DNA of 64,000 nucleotides from Noviherbaspirillum sp. Root189 (GCF_001428545.1 NZ_LMHZ01000001.1:248961-312960); one strand, 5' to 3'. Positions 1-8,997 are shown, counted from the first letter of the stretch. Notes: generated by a model not told the origin, from the letters alone. Translations and numbers: made by a program.

Positions 1-179
1 CGGCAGTTGTCATGCTGAGCAGCAGAACCTCGGCGTTCGATAAATTTCGCGGCAGCTGGGCCGGATGCGACGCCTATCTCGGCAAGCCTGTCAGCGAAGA
101 TGAGTTGTTGAGCACCATCGCTCGCTTCCTGCCAAGCGCGCGCCGGGTGGCGAATGCGATCCTTGCGCGGACCGATTAG
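1..179 (+). CDS. Response regulator receiver domain, C-terminal end (partial)
   Basis: The window opens inside a reading frame (first full codon at base 3) that ends with TAG at 177-179. The 58 visible residues read as the second half of a CheY-like receiver: a beta-4 strand ending VVMLSSR, then GCDAYLGKPVSEDELL, in which KP is the conserved lysine-proline pair, and a final helix STIARFLP. A short tail of about 15 residues follows with no output domain, so the gene probably ends in a receiver domain, as in a single-domain regulator or the C-terminus of a hybrid protein. The phospho-acceptor aspartate lies outside the window and its partner is unknown. Confidence 0.75.
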   Translation, partial: AVVMLSSRTSAFDKFRGSWAGCDAYLGKPVSEDELLSTIARFLPSARRVANAILARTD

Positions 180-218
180 GACGTTATTGAAAAGCACGGT
201 GTACGCTTTTGCGGTGTT

Positions 219-377
219 ATACCAATCCCAACCTGTAACGTACCGAATGACATCGATGGATTTTTTTGACTGGCAAGGCGCAGGAGGAGTCAATAGCGGG
301 CTATTGACGACGAGTGCAACGCCGGCAGGCGGAAAAAGACGCGATGTCATGGTGCGTTATGGGTTGGGATTGGTATT
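219..377. repeat. Long imperfect palindrome (MITE/REP-like element)
   Basis: About 37 bases starting ATACCAATCCCAACC and ending ATGACATCG recur as the reverse complement at the far end, where the plus strand reads CGATGTCAT through GGGTTGGGATTGGTAT. A second nested inverted repeat, TCAATAGC-GG-GCTATTGA, lies in the middle. The element fills the gap between the response regulator end and the stop codon of the minus-strand Kef-type gene, and its right arm runs into the last bases of that gene. It codes for no convincing protein. The shape fits a non-autonomous mobile or palindromic intergenic element, or a large bidirectional hairpin terminator between convergent genes. Confidence 0.7.
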
Positions 378-2127
378 ACGCCTGCAGTTCCGCAATACGC
401 CGTTCTCTTTCCAGCTGCACCACATGCGCGGCACTGCCTTCAGGCAGCCCCACTGCCTGCAGCACTAGCGCCGACAGCTGTAATCCGGCTTCCAGTGTTT
501 CCGGGATAACGTGCGTGGCTCCGGCATGGCGCAGTGCAACCGCGTGCTTTTCATCGCGTGAACGCGCATAGAGCGGAATACCCGGATAGGCGCGACGGAT
601 GGCTTTTACTGCATGCAGCGCCGATGCCGGATGATCCATGGTCAGCACGATGGCGGCGGCCTTTTCCGCGCGTACCTTGTGCAACAGTTCCACCCGCGCC
701 GCGTCGCCGAAGAACACCGGCAATCCCCTGCCATGCAGCTTGCTCACGACCCGCGCGTCCGTTTCGAAAGCGACATAAGGAATCTCTTGTGCCGCGACCA
801 GTTGCGCCACCAACTGCCCGACACGACCAAAGCCGGCGATGATGACGTGGCCCTCTTTCTGCCCTATCTGCTCCGCCTGCTCCGACAAGTCACGCTCGGC
901 CTGCGCTGCCGACCTCCGGCTTTCCGCATGTTCGCGGAAACTGCGGCCGGCTTTTGCGATCAGGGGTGTGGCGAACAAGCTCAAGCCAACGACCAGCATG
1001 ATGAATTGCCCGGTCGCCACCGGCATCAGCTTGGCAGTCAATGCATAGCCGATCACGATGAAGGTGAATTCCCCGCCTTGCCCCAGCAAGGCGCCGCCCT
1101 CAATCGAACGTCCCCAGCGAAAACCGCCGATGCGCAGAATCACCGCGGTCACCAGCATCTTGATGGCAAACAGCCCGGCCACCGACAAGGGTAGCCATAA
1201 AGGCGAGCGCGCCACTTCGCGCAAGTCGATTGACATGCCGACCGACATGAAGAACAAGCCCATCAGCAAGCCCTTGAATGGTTCGATGGTCACTTCGACT
1301 TCGTGCCGGAACTCGGTTTCCGCCAGCAGCAGACCGGCCAGAAGAGCGCCCAGCGCCATCGACAAGCCGGCCATCTCCGTCAATGCCGCGATGCCAAGCG
1401 TGCTCAACAGCGTCAGTGCCATGAACACATCCGGCTGGCGTTGCCGCACGAAGGTCTGGAACAGCGGCCGTATCACGCGGCGTCCGAGCAGGTAAATCAG
1501 CACGATAGCGACGGCCGCCTTCAACAATGCCAGTCCGGCCAACGCCGCCATACCTTCGGTGCTGCCGGTTGCCAGCACGCCGATCAGGATCAGCAAAGGC
1601 ACCACCGCCAGGTCTTGCAGCATCAGGATCGAAAAGCCGGCGCGACCAAGTGGCGTACCGAGCGAACGCTGCTCATCCATCAATTGCATCACTACCGCGG
1701 TCGACGACAGCGACAGCACAAAGCCGAGGATCGCGGCCACCTCCGGGGGATTGCCAAACCACCAGGCCAGCCCGCCGATCAGTGTTGCACTGAAGACGAC
1801 CTGTGCCACACCTGCACCGAATACCCAATGCCGTAACGCCCAGAGACGCGAGGCCGACAATTCGAGGCCGATCATGAACATCAGAAACAGCACCCCGAAC
1901 TCCGCCAGTGCCGCCACGCCATCGCGATCAGGAAAGGTGAAGTACGCCAGCCAGGGAAATTCACCCGCCCACAGCCCCAGTCCAAACGGTCCAATTAGTG
2001 TGCCGGCAGCCAGAAAACCGAGTACCTGGTTGACGCGCGCCCGCTGCAACAGGGGAATCAGGATGCCGGTCAGCGCCAGGAACAGGAGCGTTTCACGAAG
2101 ATAAGGGAGGGTTTGGTGTACTTCCAC
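376..2127 (-). CDS. Monovalent cation:proton antiporter-2 (Kef-type) with RCK domain
   Basis: This is an inner-membrane CPA2-family antiporter, predicted to exchange K+ or Na+ for protons. The first ~370 residues are strongly hydrophobic with about a dozen membrane segments, including GLELSASRLW and the helix FVLSLSSTAVVMQLM typical of Kef/CPA2 proteins. After a charged linker (~residues 375-415) comes a TrkA-N/RCK nucleotide-binding fold starting HVIIAGFGRVGQ, a Rossmann glycine motif, with a following acidic FETD. The open frame runs up to an ATG at 2193, but a GTG at 2127 has a well placed AAAGGA nine bases upstream, so 583 residues is preferred. No KefF/KefG-like partner is adjacent. Whether it is glutathione-gated like KefB/C cannot be told. 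Confidence 0.88.
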   Translation of the reverse strand: MEVHQTLPYLRETLLFLALTGILIPLLQRARVNQVLGFLAAGTLIGPFGLGLWAGEFPWLAYFTFPDRDGVAALAEFGVLFLMFMIGLELSASRLWALRHWVFGAGVAQVVFSATLIGGLAWWFGNPPEVAAILGFVLSLSSTAVVMQLMDEQRSLGTPLGRAGFSILMLQDLAVVPLLILIGVLATGSTEGMAALAGLALLKAAVAIVLIYLLGRRVIRPLFQTFVRQRQPDVFMALTLLSTLGIAALTEMAGLSMALGALLAGLLLAETEFRHEVEVTIEPFKGLLMGLFFMSVGMSIDLREVARSPLWLPLSVAGLFAIKMLVTAVILRIGGFRWGRSIEGGALLGQGGEFTFIVIGYALTAKLMPVATGQFIMLVVGLSLFATPLIAKAGRSFREHAESRRSAAQAERDLSEQAEQIGQKEGHVIIAGFGRVGQLVAQLVAAQEIPYVAFETDARVVSKLHGRGLPVFFGDAARVELLHKVRAEKAAAIVLTMDHPASALHAVKAIRRAYPGIPLYARSRDEKHAVALRHAGATHVIPETLEAGLQLSALVLQAVGLPEGSAAHVVQLERERRIAELQA

Positions 2128-2287
2128 GTCGAACGATCCTTTGGCAAGCGATACGGAGGCAACGGACAACCGCCATGGCGCATCCGCGTGCAAAGGAGTG
2201 TGTCATAAATCGGGCTGGATATCCCTGAGCGGATTGTGCGGGTATTCGGTAGCGAATCGACTCTGGTAATCCCGCACGCACCAGGTA

Positions 2288-2524
2288 TTACTTCCGGCGC
2301 TTTTTCCAGTTGTAATCGGGGTCGGGATCGGCCACGCCGGGATGGCCCACCGAATTGGGGTTTTCGGACGACATGGCAACAAAACAGATGCCCTCGCCAG
2401 CTCGCTGACGTGTGCGCAAGTCTTCCATGAGCTTCATTGCGCCAGTCATATCGCTCGACGCGAATTCCTGGCCCCGGGCTGAGGCCTCGCCGTTTTCCAC
2501 CACGGTCCAGTACACCATGTACAT
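2288..2524 (-). CDS. Conserved small hypothetical protein (78 aa)
   Basis: Start ATG at 2524 is preceded by GGAG at six bases, which rejects the longer frame beginning at 2638 inside the neighbouring gene. The product is soluble and polar, beginning MYMVYWTVVENG and ending with a basic KKRRK tail. The middle has an amphipathic helix (MTGAMKLMEDLRTRQ). I do not recognise a named domain. The N-terminal alternation of hydrophobic residues followed by a helix could be a small alpha/beta fold. It lies between the antiporter and the TSUP gene on the same strand, with 73 bases to the latter, and has no visible functional link to either. Confidence 0.6.
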   Translation of the reverse strand: MYMVYWTVVENGEASARGQEFASSDMTGAMKLMEDLRTRQRAGEGICFVAMSSENPNSVGHPGVADPDPDYNWKKRRK

Positions 2525-2597
2525 TGTTGTCTCCGCTGCGATGACTGCCGGCCGGCTCTGGGATGTCCGGCCCCACCTCCCGCCGGAAACAACGACG

Positions 2598-3371
2598 CTA
2601 GAACGACAGAAAACCTTTTTGCCACAAATATCTGCCAAGCATGACCACGCACACGGTCACGATCATCGGCCGTATCAGTTTGGTACCGCCGCGCACCATC
2701 GCATGCGAACCGCCCCAGGCTCCGATCACCTGCCCAGCGACCATGGCCGCGCCAGCGGTCCACAAGACCTTGCCGCCGGCAATGAATACCGCCAGCGATG
2801 CAATGTTGCTGGCGAAGTTCAGCACCTTGGCCTGCGCGGTTGCGGTCAGCAGATTATGGCCGCGCAAGGCGACGCCGGCCAATGAAAAAAATGATCCGGT
2901 GCCCGGACCGAACATGCCATCGTAGAAGCCAATGCCTGGCACCACCACACCACGATAGGCTCCCTGATTGATGCGTGGCTTTTTCTCGACCGCGCCTGCA
3001 TTCGGCGCCAGCAGGAAATACATCGCGATCGCGACCAGCACCACGGGAATGACGATATCCAGCGTTTGCGCACGAACGAATTGCACGGCAAACGCGCCGA
3101 TTGCCGAACCGATCAGGGAACAGACGAACAGTACCCGCATGTCCGGCCAGTGCACCAGCCCGCGTCGCAGAGCCATCACCGACGCAGTCAAGGAACCGAA
3201 GCTGCCCTGCAGCTTATTGGTCGCCAGTGCATGCAGGGGCGGTATCTGGGCCAGCAGCAGGACCGGGATGGTGATCAGCCCGCCGCCGCCGGCGATGGCA
3301 TCAACAAAACCGGCAATCATGGCGGCACAGAACAGCGCCGCAAGGATTTCCGGCGATAAAACGACATCCAT
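2598..3371 (-). CDS. TSUP (TauE/SafE) family sulfite/organosulfonate exporter
   Basis: A 257-residue inner-membrane protein with about eight hydrophobic helices. The N-terminal segment GFVDAIAGGGGLITIPVLL is the diagnostic TSUP loop, and a second related glycine-rich signature (GFYDGMFGPGTGSFF) appears in the second half, reflecting the internal duplication of the family. Known members move sulfite, sulfoacetate or other sulfur anions; the substrate here is unknown. The frame is open further upstream to 3704, but that part runs through a palindromic intergenic element, and ATG 3371 has AAGAAAGA at suitable distance, so the short form is chosen. Confidence 0.88.
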   Translation of the reverse strand: MDVVLSPEILAALFCAAMIAGFVDAIAGGGGLITIPVLLLAQIPPLHALATNKLQGSFGSLTASVMALRRGLVHWPDMRVLFVCSLIGSAIGAFAVQFVRAQTLDIVIPVVLVAIAMYFLLAPNAGAVEKKPRINQGAYRGVVVPGIGFYDGMFGPGTGSFFSLAGVALRGHNLLTATAQAKVLNFASNIASLAVFIAGGKVLWTAGAAMVAGQVIGAWGGSHAMVRGGTKLIRPMIVTVCVVMLGRYLWQKGFLSF

Positions 3372-3398
3372 GTGCATCTTTCTTGGGAATGGCAGGAA

Positions 3399-3544
3399 GC
3401 GGTCCCGAACAGTATTTAGAGCGCCTATCAAAATGCCGCTTGCGGCGTTGCTTCTCCTAGCCGTACGCCTGTACTGTCTTCGTCGGCGCGCCTTGCCATC
3501 GTCATTTTGATAGGCGCACTTAGCAAAATACTGTTCGGGACCGC
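3399..3544. repeat. Second type of long intergenic palindrome (~146 bp)
   Basis: The left arm GCGGTCCCGAACAGTATTT, then AGAGCGCCTATCAAAATG, is repeated in inverted form on the right (CATTTTGATAGGCGCACTTAG, then AAATACTGTTCGGGACCGC), with a few bases of insertion between the two blocks. The core contains CCGTACGCCTGTACTGTC and GC-rich flanks that are also partly complementary. It occupies almost the whole gap between the tesB-like stop (3560) and the TSUP start (3371). Its sequence differs from the palindrome at 219-377, so it is a separate family. No transposase is present. Confidence 0.75.
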
Positions 3545-3559
3545 GCAGAAATATCTGGA

Positions 3560-4441
3560 CTACGCGTTCGGCTTGTTGCGCAACCGGATCAAGCCCTCCT
3601 GCGCAATCGTGGCCACCAGTTCGCCGCCGCGATTGTACACATACGCCAGGCACAGCCCGCGGCCGCCGGAAGCGTTTGGCGACTCCATCGCAAACAGCAG
3701 CCATTCATCCATCCGGAACGGGCGGTGGAACCAGATCGTGTGATCCAGGCTCGCAATCTGCAGGCGCGGATCGCCGAGGCGGATGCCGTGCGGCTGCAGC
3801 GATGTCCATAACAGGCCATAGTCGGACACGTAGCCGAACAGCGTGTCATGCAGCAGTGGATCGTCCGGCAGGCTGAGCGGCGCCTTGGTCCATACCTGCT
3901 TGCCTCGATCGCCGGTATTGCCGCCCAGGATGTCGCCTGCATGGTTAGCACGAAAATCCACGGGCACCGGCATGAAGGGACGCTTGGGATGCGGCGGTTG
4001 CTTTTTCCATGCGACGATATTGGATTCAATGGTTTCCGGATCCTGCGACTGCGGCGCTTCCCTCTGGTGCGACAGTCCTTCTTCGACATGCTGGAACGAG
4101 GCGGACATCACGAAAATCCGCCGGCCTTCCTGGATCGCAACCACACGACGAGTACTGAACGAACCGCCGTCGCGCACGCGTTCGACCTCATAGTCGATCG
4201 GCAGGCGGTGATTCCCCGGCAGCAGGAACATCGAATGCAGTGAATGCACGCGACGCTCCGGCACGGTGACGGCCGCTGCGTACAGCGACTGTCCCACCAC
4301 CTGGCCGCCGAAAACATTCGGGCTGCCCATGAAATGGCTTTGGCCACGATAGCGGTCGGGTTCAATTTGCTCAAGTTTGAGCAGGTCAAGAACTTCCTGC
4401 GTGTTGTACAGAGAGGAATCCGGTATGTTCATGTCGTTCAT
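3560..4441 (-). CDS. tesB: Acyl-CoA thioesterase II
   Basis: Hydrolyses medium- and long-chain acyl-CoA to free fatty acid and CoA in the cytosol. The 293-residue length and the double hot-dog layout match TesB: the N-terminal hot dog carries FGGQVVGQSLYAAA and HSLHSMFLLPG, and the second hot dog contains DHTIWFHRPFRMDEWLL followed by SPNASGGRGL. The C-terminal hot-dog aspartate expected in TesB active sites is seen in the LASLDHTIWFH segment. It lies 50 bases downstream of an acyl-CoA ligase on the same strand, so activation and release of acyl groups are probably co-transcribed. A 12-base tandem repeat sits between the two genes. Confidence 0.92.
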   Translation of the reverse strand: MNDMNIPDSSLYNTQEVLDLLKLEQIEPDRYRGQSHFMGSPNVFGGQVVGQSLYAAAVTVPERRVHSLHSMFLLPGNHRLPIDYEVERVRDGGSFSTRRVVAIQEGRRIFVMSASFQHVEEGLSHQREAPQSQDPETIESNIVAWKKQPPHPKRPFMPVPVDFRANHAGDILGGNTGDRGKQVWTKAPLSLPDDPLLHDTLFGYVSDYGLLWTSLQPHGIRLGDPRLQIASLDHTIWFHRPFRMDEWLLFAMESPNASGGRGLCLAYVYNRGGELVATIAQEGLIRLRNKPNA

Positions 4442-4466
4442 TATTTTGGAAAGTAAAGCGCCGCCG

Positions 4467-4497
4467 CTGAGTCAGTCTCTGAGTCAGTCTGTCAGTC
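4467..4497. repeat. 12-bp tandem repeat between acyl-CoA ligase and tesB
   Basis: CTGAGTCAGTCT occurs twice in direct succession (4467-4478, 4479-4490), followed by a partial third copy GTCAGTC. It starts at the stop codon of the ligase gene and extends into the short gap ahead of tesB. Confidence 0.6.
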
Positions 4498-6069
4498 GAG
4501 CGTGCGGCCGAAGCTATCGCGCAATTCGCGCTTGAGGACTTTGCCGATCGCGCTGCGCGGCAGCACATCGGTGATCTGGACCGCCGCCAGCCGCTGCGTC
4601 TTGCCCAGCCGTTCATTGGCCCATGACAGCAGTGTTTTGTCGTCGAGCGCCGCACCCGGGCGCACCACGGCGAACGCAATCGGCGTCTCGCCCCAGCGGG
4701 TCGACGGCACCCCGACCACCGCCGCTTCAACCACGTCAGGATGCTGCTGCAGCACCGCTTCCAGGTCGCTCGGATAGACATTGAAGCCGCCGGAAATGAT
4801 CATGTCCTTCTTGCGGTCCATCAGTGTCAGGAAACCATCTGCATCGAAACGGCCGACATCGCCGGTCCGGATGAAGCGCTTGCCGCTCGGGTCGTACCAT
4901 TCCGCTTCGGCGGTCTTTTGCGGCTGGTTGTGGTAACCGGCCATCATCGCCGGTGAATGACCGACCACTTCGCCAAGTTCGCCGGGGCCGACTTCCTTGC
5001 CTTCATCGTCGATCAGGCGGATGTCATGTCCGGGGGCCGGCTGGCCCACGGTGTGTAACTTGTCCGGGTGCTCATGCGCGGACAGGATACAGGTGCCTCC
5101 TCCTTCGGTCATGCCGTAATATTCCACCAGGCCGCCCGGCCAGCGCTTGAGGATGTCGGCCTTCAGTGCAGCGGAAAATGGCGCGCTGGTACAGAACTTC
5201 CAGCGGAACGATGACAGGTCGTACTGACCGAAATCCTCGCGCGCCATGATGCGCTGATACTGCACGGGGACCAGCATGGTATGGGTGACACGATATTGTT
5301 GGGCCAGCTTCAGGTAAGTGCCGGCATCGAATTTCGCCATCAGCACCACGGTGCCGCCCAGCGTGACGGTCGGGAAAAAACACACCAGCGTCGTGTTCGA
5401 ATACAGCGGCGTTGAAATCAGCGTCACGGCGCTGCTGTCATAACCGTTGATGCGACCGCGCTGCACATGGGTCCAGCGCATCGAATGGGGCTGCACGATG
5501 CCTTTTGGCGCGCCGGTCGTTCCTGACGAATAAATGATATTGAATGGCCAGTCGGGGGCAATGTCCACCGGCTGCGGCTTGCTGCCTTCCGGTGCCAGCC
5601 AGGCATCGAAAGCCTTGCCGGCGTCGCTGCCGTCAAGCGCAACCGTGGGTGCGGTGATGGATGCGCGTACCGGTGCGAGTTGCTCCGCCACGGTCCGATC
5701 CAGAAACAGCAAGCGCGCATCCGCATCTTTGGCCATGGTTACCAGGCTTTCCGCCGACGACGAGGGGGCCAGCGGCGCCACGGCGACACCGGCGCGCAAG
5801 CCACCGAGGAACACCGCGGCATACGGGATCGAAGTGCCGGCGCAAATGGCAATCGCATCACGCGGACGCAGGCCGTCACGCTGGAGCGAAGCCGCAATGC
5901 GGTCCATTAAGGCATCAAGTTCGGCATAGGTCAGCGAACTGCCGTCCTGGACCAGTGCCGGCCTGTCCGGCGCGGCTTGCGCATGGAGACGGATCAGGTA
6001 AGGCAGTGGATGAAAATCGTCTTCGAGAATGGTATCGATGGTGGACTGGGGCGTCATACGTATCGTCAA
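4492..6069 (-). CDS. AMP-dependent acyl-CoA synthetase/ligase
   Basis: A 525-residue class I adenylate-forming enzyme that activates a carboxylic acid to its acyl-AMP and then acyl-CoA. Visible motifs in order: the P-loop-like YSSGTTGAPKGI (A3, ~residue 180), YYGMTEGG (A5, ~315), the GELGEVVG region, IRTGDVGRFDADGFLTLMDRKKDMIISGG (A7-A8, ~410-430) with the hinge, and the C-terminal lysine segment PRSAIGKVLKREL (A10, near 510). All core motifs are intact. The substrate cannot be read from sequence; the downstream thioesterase gene suggests a fatty or aromatic acid. An in-frame ATG at 6057 is an alternative start. Confidence 0.9.
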   Translation of the reverse strand: MTIRMTPQSTIDTILEDDFHPLPYLIRLHAQAAPDRPALVQDGSSLTYAELDALMDRIAASLQRDGLRPRDAIAICAGTSIPYAAVFLGGLRAGVAVAPLAPSSSAESLVTMAKDADARLLFLDRTVAEQLAPVRASITAPTVALDGSDAGKAFDAWLAPEGSKPQPVDIAPDWPFNIIYSSGTTGAPKGIVQPHSMRWTHVQRGRINGYDSSAVTLISTPLYSNTTLVCFFPTVTLGGTVVLMAKFDAGTYLKLAQQYRVTHTMLVPVQYQRIMAREDFGQYDLSSFRWKFCTSAPFSAALKADILKRWPGGLVEYYGMTEGGGTCILSAHEHPDKLHTVGQPAPGHDIRLIDDEGKEVGPGELGEVVGHSPAMMAGYHNQPQKTAEAEWYDPSGKRFIRTGDVGRFDADGFLTLMDRKKDMIISGGFNVYPSDLEAVLQQHPDVVEAAVVGVPSTRWGETPIAFAVVRPGAALDDKTLLSWANERLGKTQRLAAVQITDVLPRSAIGKVLKRELRDSFGRTLD

Positions 6070-6346
6070 TCAGGTCAATCGGTTGAATCGGCGTACTGGA
6101 AAATTCATCGGTAAATGCTGGACTCAATACTAGAGCAGATTTGAGTTTTTTGTGAAAAGCGCTTCGATTACCTGCCGGCTATCGCCCGCCCGAAGATGGA
6201 TTGCGGATAATCAATTAATTTATTGATACAACCGTGCATCGCTTGTGGTCGTGCTCGTATGCTGAAGAAATGGCATAAATGGCGTAAATGGCCTAATACA
6301 GCGCAAACCTCCAAGCTCAAGCCGCAAAGATTCAAGGGGAAACCAT

Positions 6347-6778
6347 ATGAATTTCCGTACTGCCATTGCTGTAGCGATGCTTGCCCTTGCCGGCTTGCCG
6401 CTCGGGGCATCCGCTTGCGATACACAGCGTCCAGAAAATTTCTCCAGCTTCTTCAGTCACTTTGCCAACGACAAGAATTTCGCTTTTAGCCGCACGATCT
6501 ATCCATCAACCCGGGTGCGCCTTGAATACGGTATTGAAGGCGGCAAGCAGCAGATTACCGAGCAGCGGCGCATGGTGACCCGGCAAGGCGACGCCGCCAG
6601 TTCTGCACTTGGCGACTACATCAAGGCCAACCAGCTGGAATTTACCGTGGACGAGAATGCATGGGGCAAGGCCGTGGTCGATGTCTTCAAGCCGGAGCGC
6701 GACTGGGTATTGAGCTATCATTTCCTGAGCAAGAATGGATGCTGGTTCCTGCGCGAAATCCAGTATCACGCACTGTAG
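6347..6778 (+). CDS. Secreted hypothetical protein (143 aa)
   Basis: The start has a strong ribosome site (AAGGGGAAACCAT before ATG). The N-terminus is a clear Sec signal peptide: MNFRTAIAV, a hydrophobic core, and a likely cleavage after GASA ahead of CDTQ. The mature part of about 120 residues has two cysteines, one at the new N-terminus and one near the end (NGCWFLRE), which could form a disulfide, and C-terminal strands like a small periplasmic beta-rich fold. A lipobox is unlikely because -3 to -1 reads ASA rather than LAG-like. I do not recognise the family. It is flanked by oppositely oriented genes and is probably monocistronic. Confidence 0.7.
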   Translation: MNFRTAIAVAMLALAGLPLGASACDTQRPENFSSFFSHFANDKNFAFSRTIYPSTRVRLEYGIEGGKQQITEQRRMVTRQGDAASSALGDYIKANQLEFTVDENAWGKAVVDVFKPERDWVLSYHFLSKNGCWFLREIQYHAL

Positions 6779-6822
6779 ATCGGCAGGCGAATTTTAACGG
6801 CGTTCGCTTCTGACCCGTACTC

Positions 6823-8493
6823 CTATCCCCTGACGATGCGGTTGCGCCCGCTGTTCTTGGCGTCATAGAGCGCCACATCGGCTAGCCGGAACAACTCGTC
6901 CGCTTCGGTATCCCCACCCAGGCTGGCCACCCCGGCGGAAAATGTCACGGTAAAGTCCTGATGCTCGGCCTGATGCCGGATATTTGAAAATGACTCGCGA
7001 ATCTGGTCAAGTACGGTGATCGCAGCGTCAACCGGGGTATTCGGCATGATCACCGCAAACTCTTCGCCGCCGTAGCGGCCGATGATGTCGCTGCGCCGCA
7101 AGCGTTGCTGCAGCAAGCGTGACAGTCCGCGAATCACCTGATCGCCGACCGGATGTCCATAGCTGTCATTGACGCTTTTAAATCGATCGATGTCGATCAT
7201 CACCAGCGATAGCTGCGTTGCCGTACGACGCGCGTTCGATATCTCGCGAATCAGGTGTTCCTTGATGGCGGAGTGGTTAAACAACCCTGTCAAGCTGTCA
7301 CGCATAATCAGCGCCCGCAGTTCGCGATAACGCCTGGCGCGGCTGGTCAGTGCCGACACCAGTTGCAGCGGCTTGATCGGTTTGGTCAGAAAATCGTCGG
7401 CGCCGGACGCAATCGCGTCCAGCTGGTTATCGAGATTGCCTTCGCTCGACAGGAAAACGATGGGCACGTCGAGGTACATGGGATCCTGACGAATGATGCG
7501 TGCGAGGTCAATGCCGTTGCAGGTCGGCATATACACATCCATCAAAATCAGTTCCGGCCGGTACTCGCCGAGGACTTTCAGCATGTCGGCAACCTTGTGC
7601 AGCACCCGCACTTCCATGCCGGCGCCGCGCAACACTGCGGCATAGTAATCGGCGGTTTCGATTTCATCATCGATCACCAGGATGCGGTAGAGCCGCTCTT
7701 CCTCTGCCACCACCAGGTGGTCGAGCCGGTCGATCAGCGCCACCATATCAAGCGGCTTGGAAAAATAGCCATCCGCGCCGGCGCGCACGGTGGCCAGCCT
7801 TGCTTCGAAATTGCTGCGTGTCGACAGGAATATCACCGCGATGCGATGCGCGTTGGCAGTCTTGATGCGTGCTACTTCCTTGGCCCCGGCGAGAATGCCA
7901 GTCGGGAAGCCGAGGTCCATGACGATGGCTGCCGGTATGCGCCGGTCGATGCAGACTTGTAGTCGCGCCAGTTCGCTGATGACCTCGACTTCATAACCGA
8001 AATACTGCAGCTGCACGGCAATATCGGTAGCCAGCATCGGATTGTCGTGTACCAGGTAAATGAGCCGCCGCTCGGCAACATTGCTGTCGTTAGCGCGAAG
8101 ATTGCGCGGCATGGCGGCGGTCATTTCACGCGACGCGTCATCGCCCTTGGGATTGACCTTCGCCCAGCGCGACAGGTCGCGCACGCCCGAGGCAATCGGC
8201 GCGAAATCCTTGCCAAAGGGGGCGGTGCCTTTCATGAAGGCACTCAGCAACATTTCGAGGTCGGTCGCCTGCAGGCCGAGACGCGCAAAACCAAAGGTGC
8301 CGGCCGATCCGGCCAAACCGTGCAGCTTGCTCAGCAGAGTATGGTGATGCGCTTCATTGGCCGGTTCGTCGAGGCAGTGCTGCAGGGCGTCGTCGATATC
8401 GTCAAGCCGGGGCGGCAGGTTGGCCTCGTAGGTTGCCTCGATGGCTTTCAATGTCTGATCGAGACCGTCATCTTCCGGTTGCTGCTTATCCAT
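6823..8493 (-). CDS. Hpt-REC-REC-GGDEF diguanylate cyclase (PleD-like)
   Basis: Predicted cytosolic enzyme making cyclic di-GMP from GTP under phosphorelay control. Domains in order: an Hpt domain (about 20-120) with H58 in KLHGLAGSAGTFG; receiver 1 (about 160-275) with LVHDNPM in place of the usual double acid, IVMDLGF and FSKP; receiver 2 (~290-405) with VIDDE, LILMDVYMP and LTKP; then a GGDEF domain with RYGGEEF active site and an intact RRSD inhibitory I-site five residues ahead of it. GGAGG seven bases before ATG 8493 decides the start over the frame opening at 8538. Having both Hpt and receivers in one chain suggests it both accepts and passes phosphate. No kinase gene is adjacent. Confidence 0.92.
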   Translation of the reverse strand: MDKQQPEDDGLDQTLKAIEATYEANLPPRLDDIDDALQHCLDEPANEAHHHTLLSKLHGLAGSAGTFGFARLGLQATDLEMLLSAFMKGTAPFGKDFAPIASGVRDLSRWAKVNPKGDDASREMTAAMPRNLRANDSNVAERRLIYLVHDNPMLATDIAVQLQYFGYEVEVISELARLQVCIDRRIPAAIVMDLGFPTGILAGAKEVARIKTANAHRIAVIFLSTRSNFEARLATVRAGADGYFSKPLDMVALIDRLDHLVVAEEERLYRILVIDDEIETADYYAAVLRGAGMEVRVLHKVADMLKVLGEYRPELILMDVYMPTCNGIDLARIIRQDPMYLDVPIVFLSSEGNLDNQLDAIASGADDFLTKPIKPLQLVSALTSRARRYRELRALIMRDSLTGLFNHSAIKEHLIREISNARRTATQLSLVMIDIDRFKSVNDSYGHPVGDQVIRGLSRLLQQRLRRSDIIGRYGGEEFAVIMPNTPVDAAITVLDQIRESFSNIRHQAEHQDFTVTFSAGVASLGGDTEADELFRLADVALYDAKNSGRNRIVRG

Positions 8494-8649
8494 TGATGTC
8501 CTCCCCGGAGCAGCCTGTGCCGCTGCAACGCTTTCCACTTAGCGCACTTAGCGTGGATGTCGTCCTGATGCACTGTCGCCATACACGCCTCGCGTTGCAC
8601 GACAGATCGACCTGCTTCCTCACCGGCCAGTTCGCAACCCATTCGCGTC

Positions 8650-8997
8650 TTAGCTGCTCTCGCTTTCGCTTTCGTTGACAAGGCGTTTTTGTCGGCGCCG
8701 GTCGAGCCACCAGGCCAGTACAGGCATTGCCAGGAAACCACCCGGTGACACAAATAGCACCATGTAAGGGCTGAGCGATGCCAGCTTGCGCAATTGGGCA
8801 CGGATCTTTCGCCGGTCGGTCTCGGTCCAGCGATAGCCGTTGCGTTGCTTCATAAGCAATTGCATCAGCCCGCGCACCTGCGCCATTTCCTGCCAAAGCC
8901 TGACTCGTTCGCGATCTTGTACCGCCCACAGATGTAGTACGAAACGGCGTGTGAGCTGCATGGGTGCTTTCACGACGGAACGAAGGCGTGGGATCAC
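8650..8997 (-). CDS. Small LETM1-like membrane-associated protein (115 aa)
   Basis: The N-terminal two thirds are basic and helical. The last third reads WTETDRRKIRAQLRKLASLSP followed by a hydrophobic stretch (PYMVLFVSPGGFLAMPVLAWWL) and a basic RRRQKR end. This order resembles the LETM1 family signature, in which a charged amphipathic helix precedes a proline-containing membrane segment. The start is uncertain: GTG at 8997 with a weak ribosome site, or ATG at 8961 (residue 13). No partner gene is evident and the function is unknown; a membrane anchoring or ion-homeostasis role would be a guess. Confidence 0.6.
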   Translation of the reverse strand: MIPRLRSVVKAPMQLTRRFVLHLWAVQDRERVRLWQEMAQVRGLMQLLMKQRNGYRWTETDRRKIRAQLRKLASLSPYMVLFVSPGGFLAMPVLAWWLDRRRQKRLVNESESESS

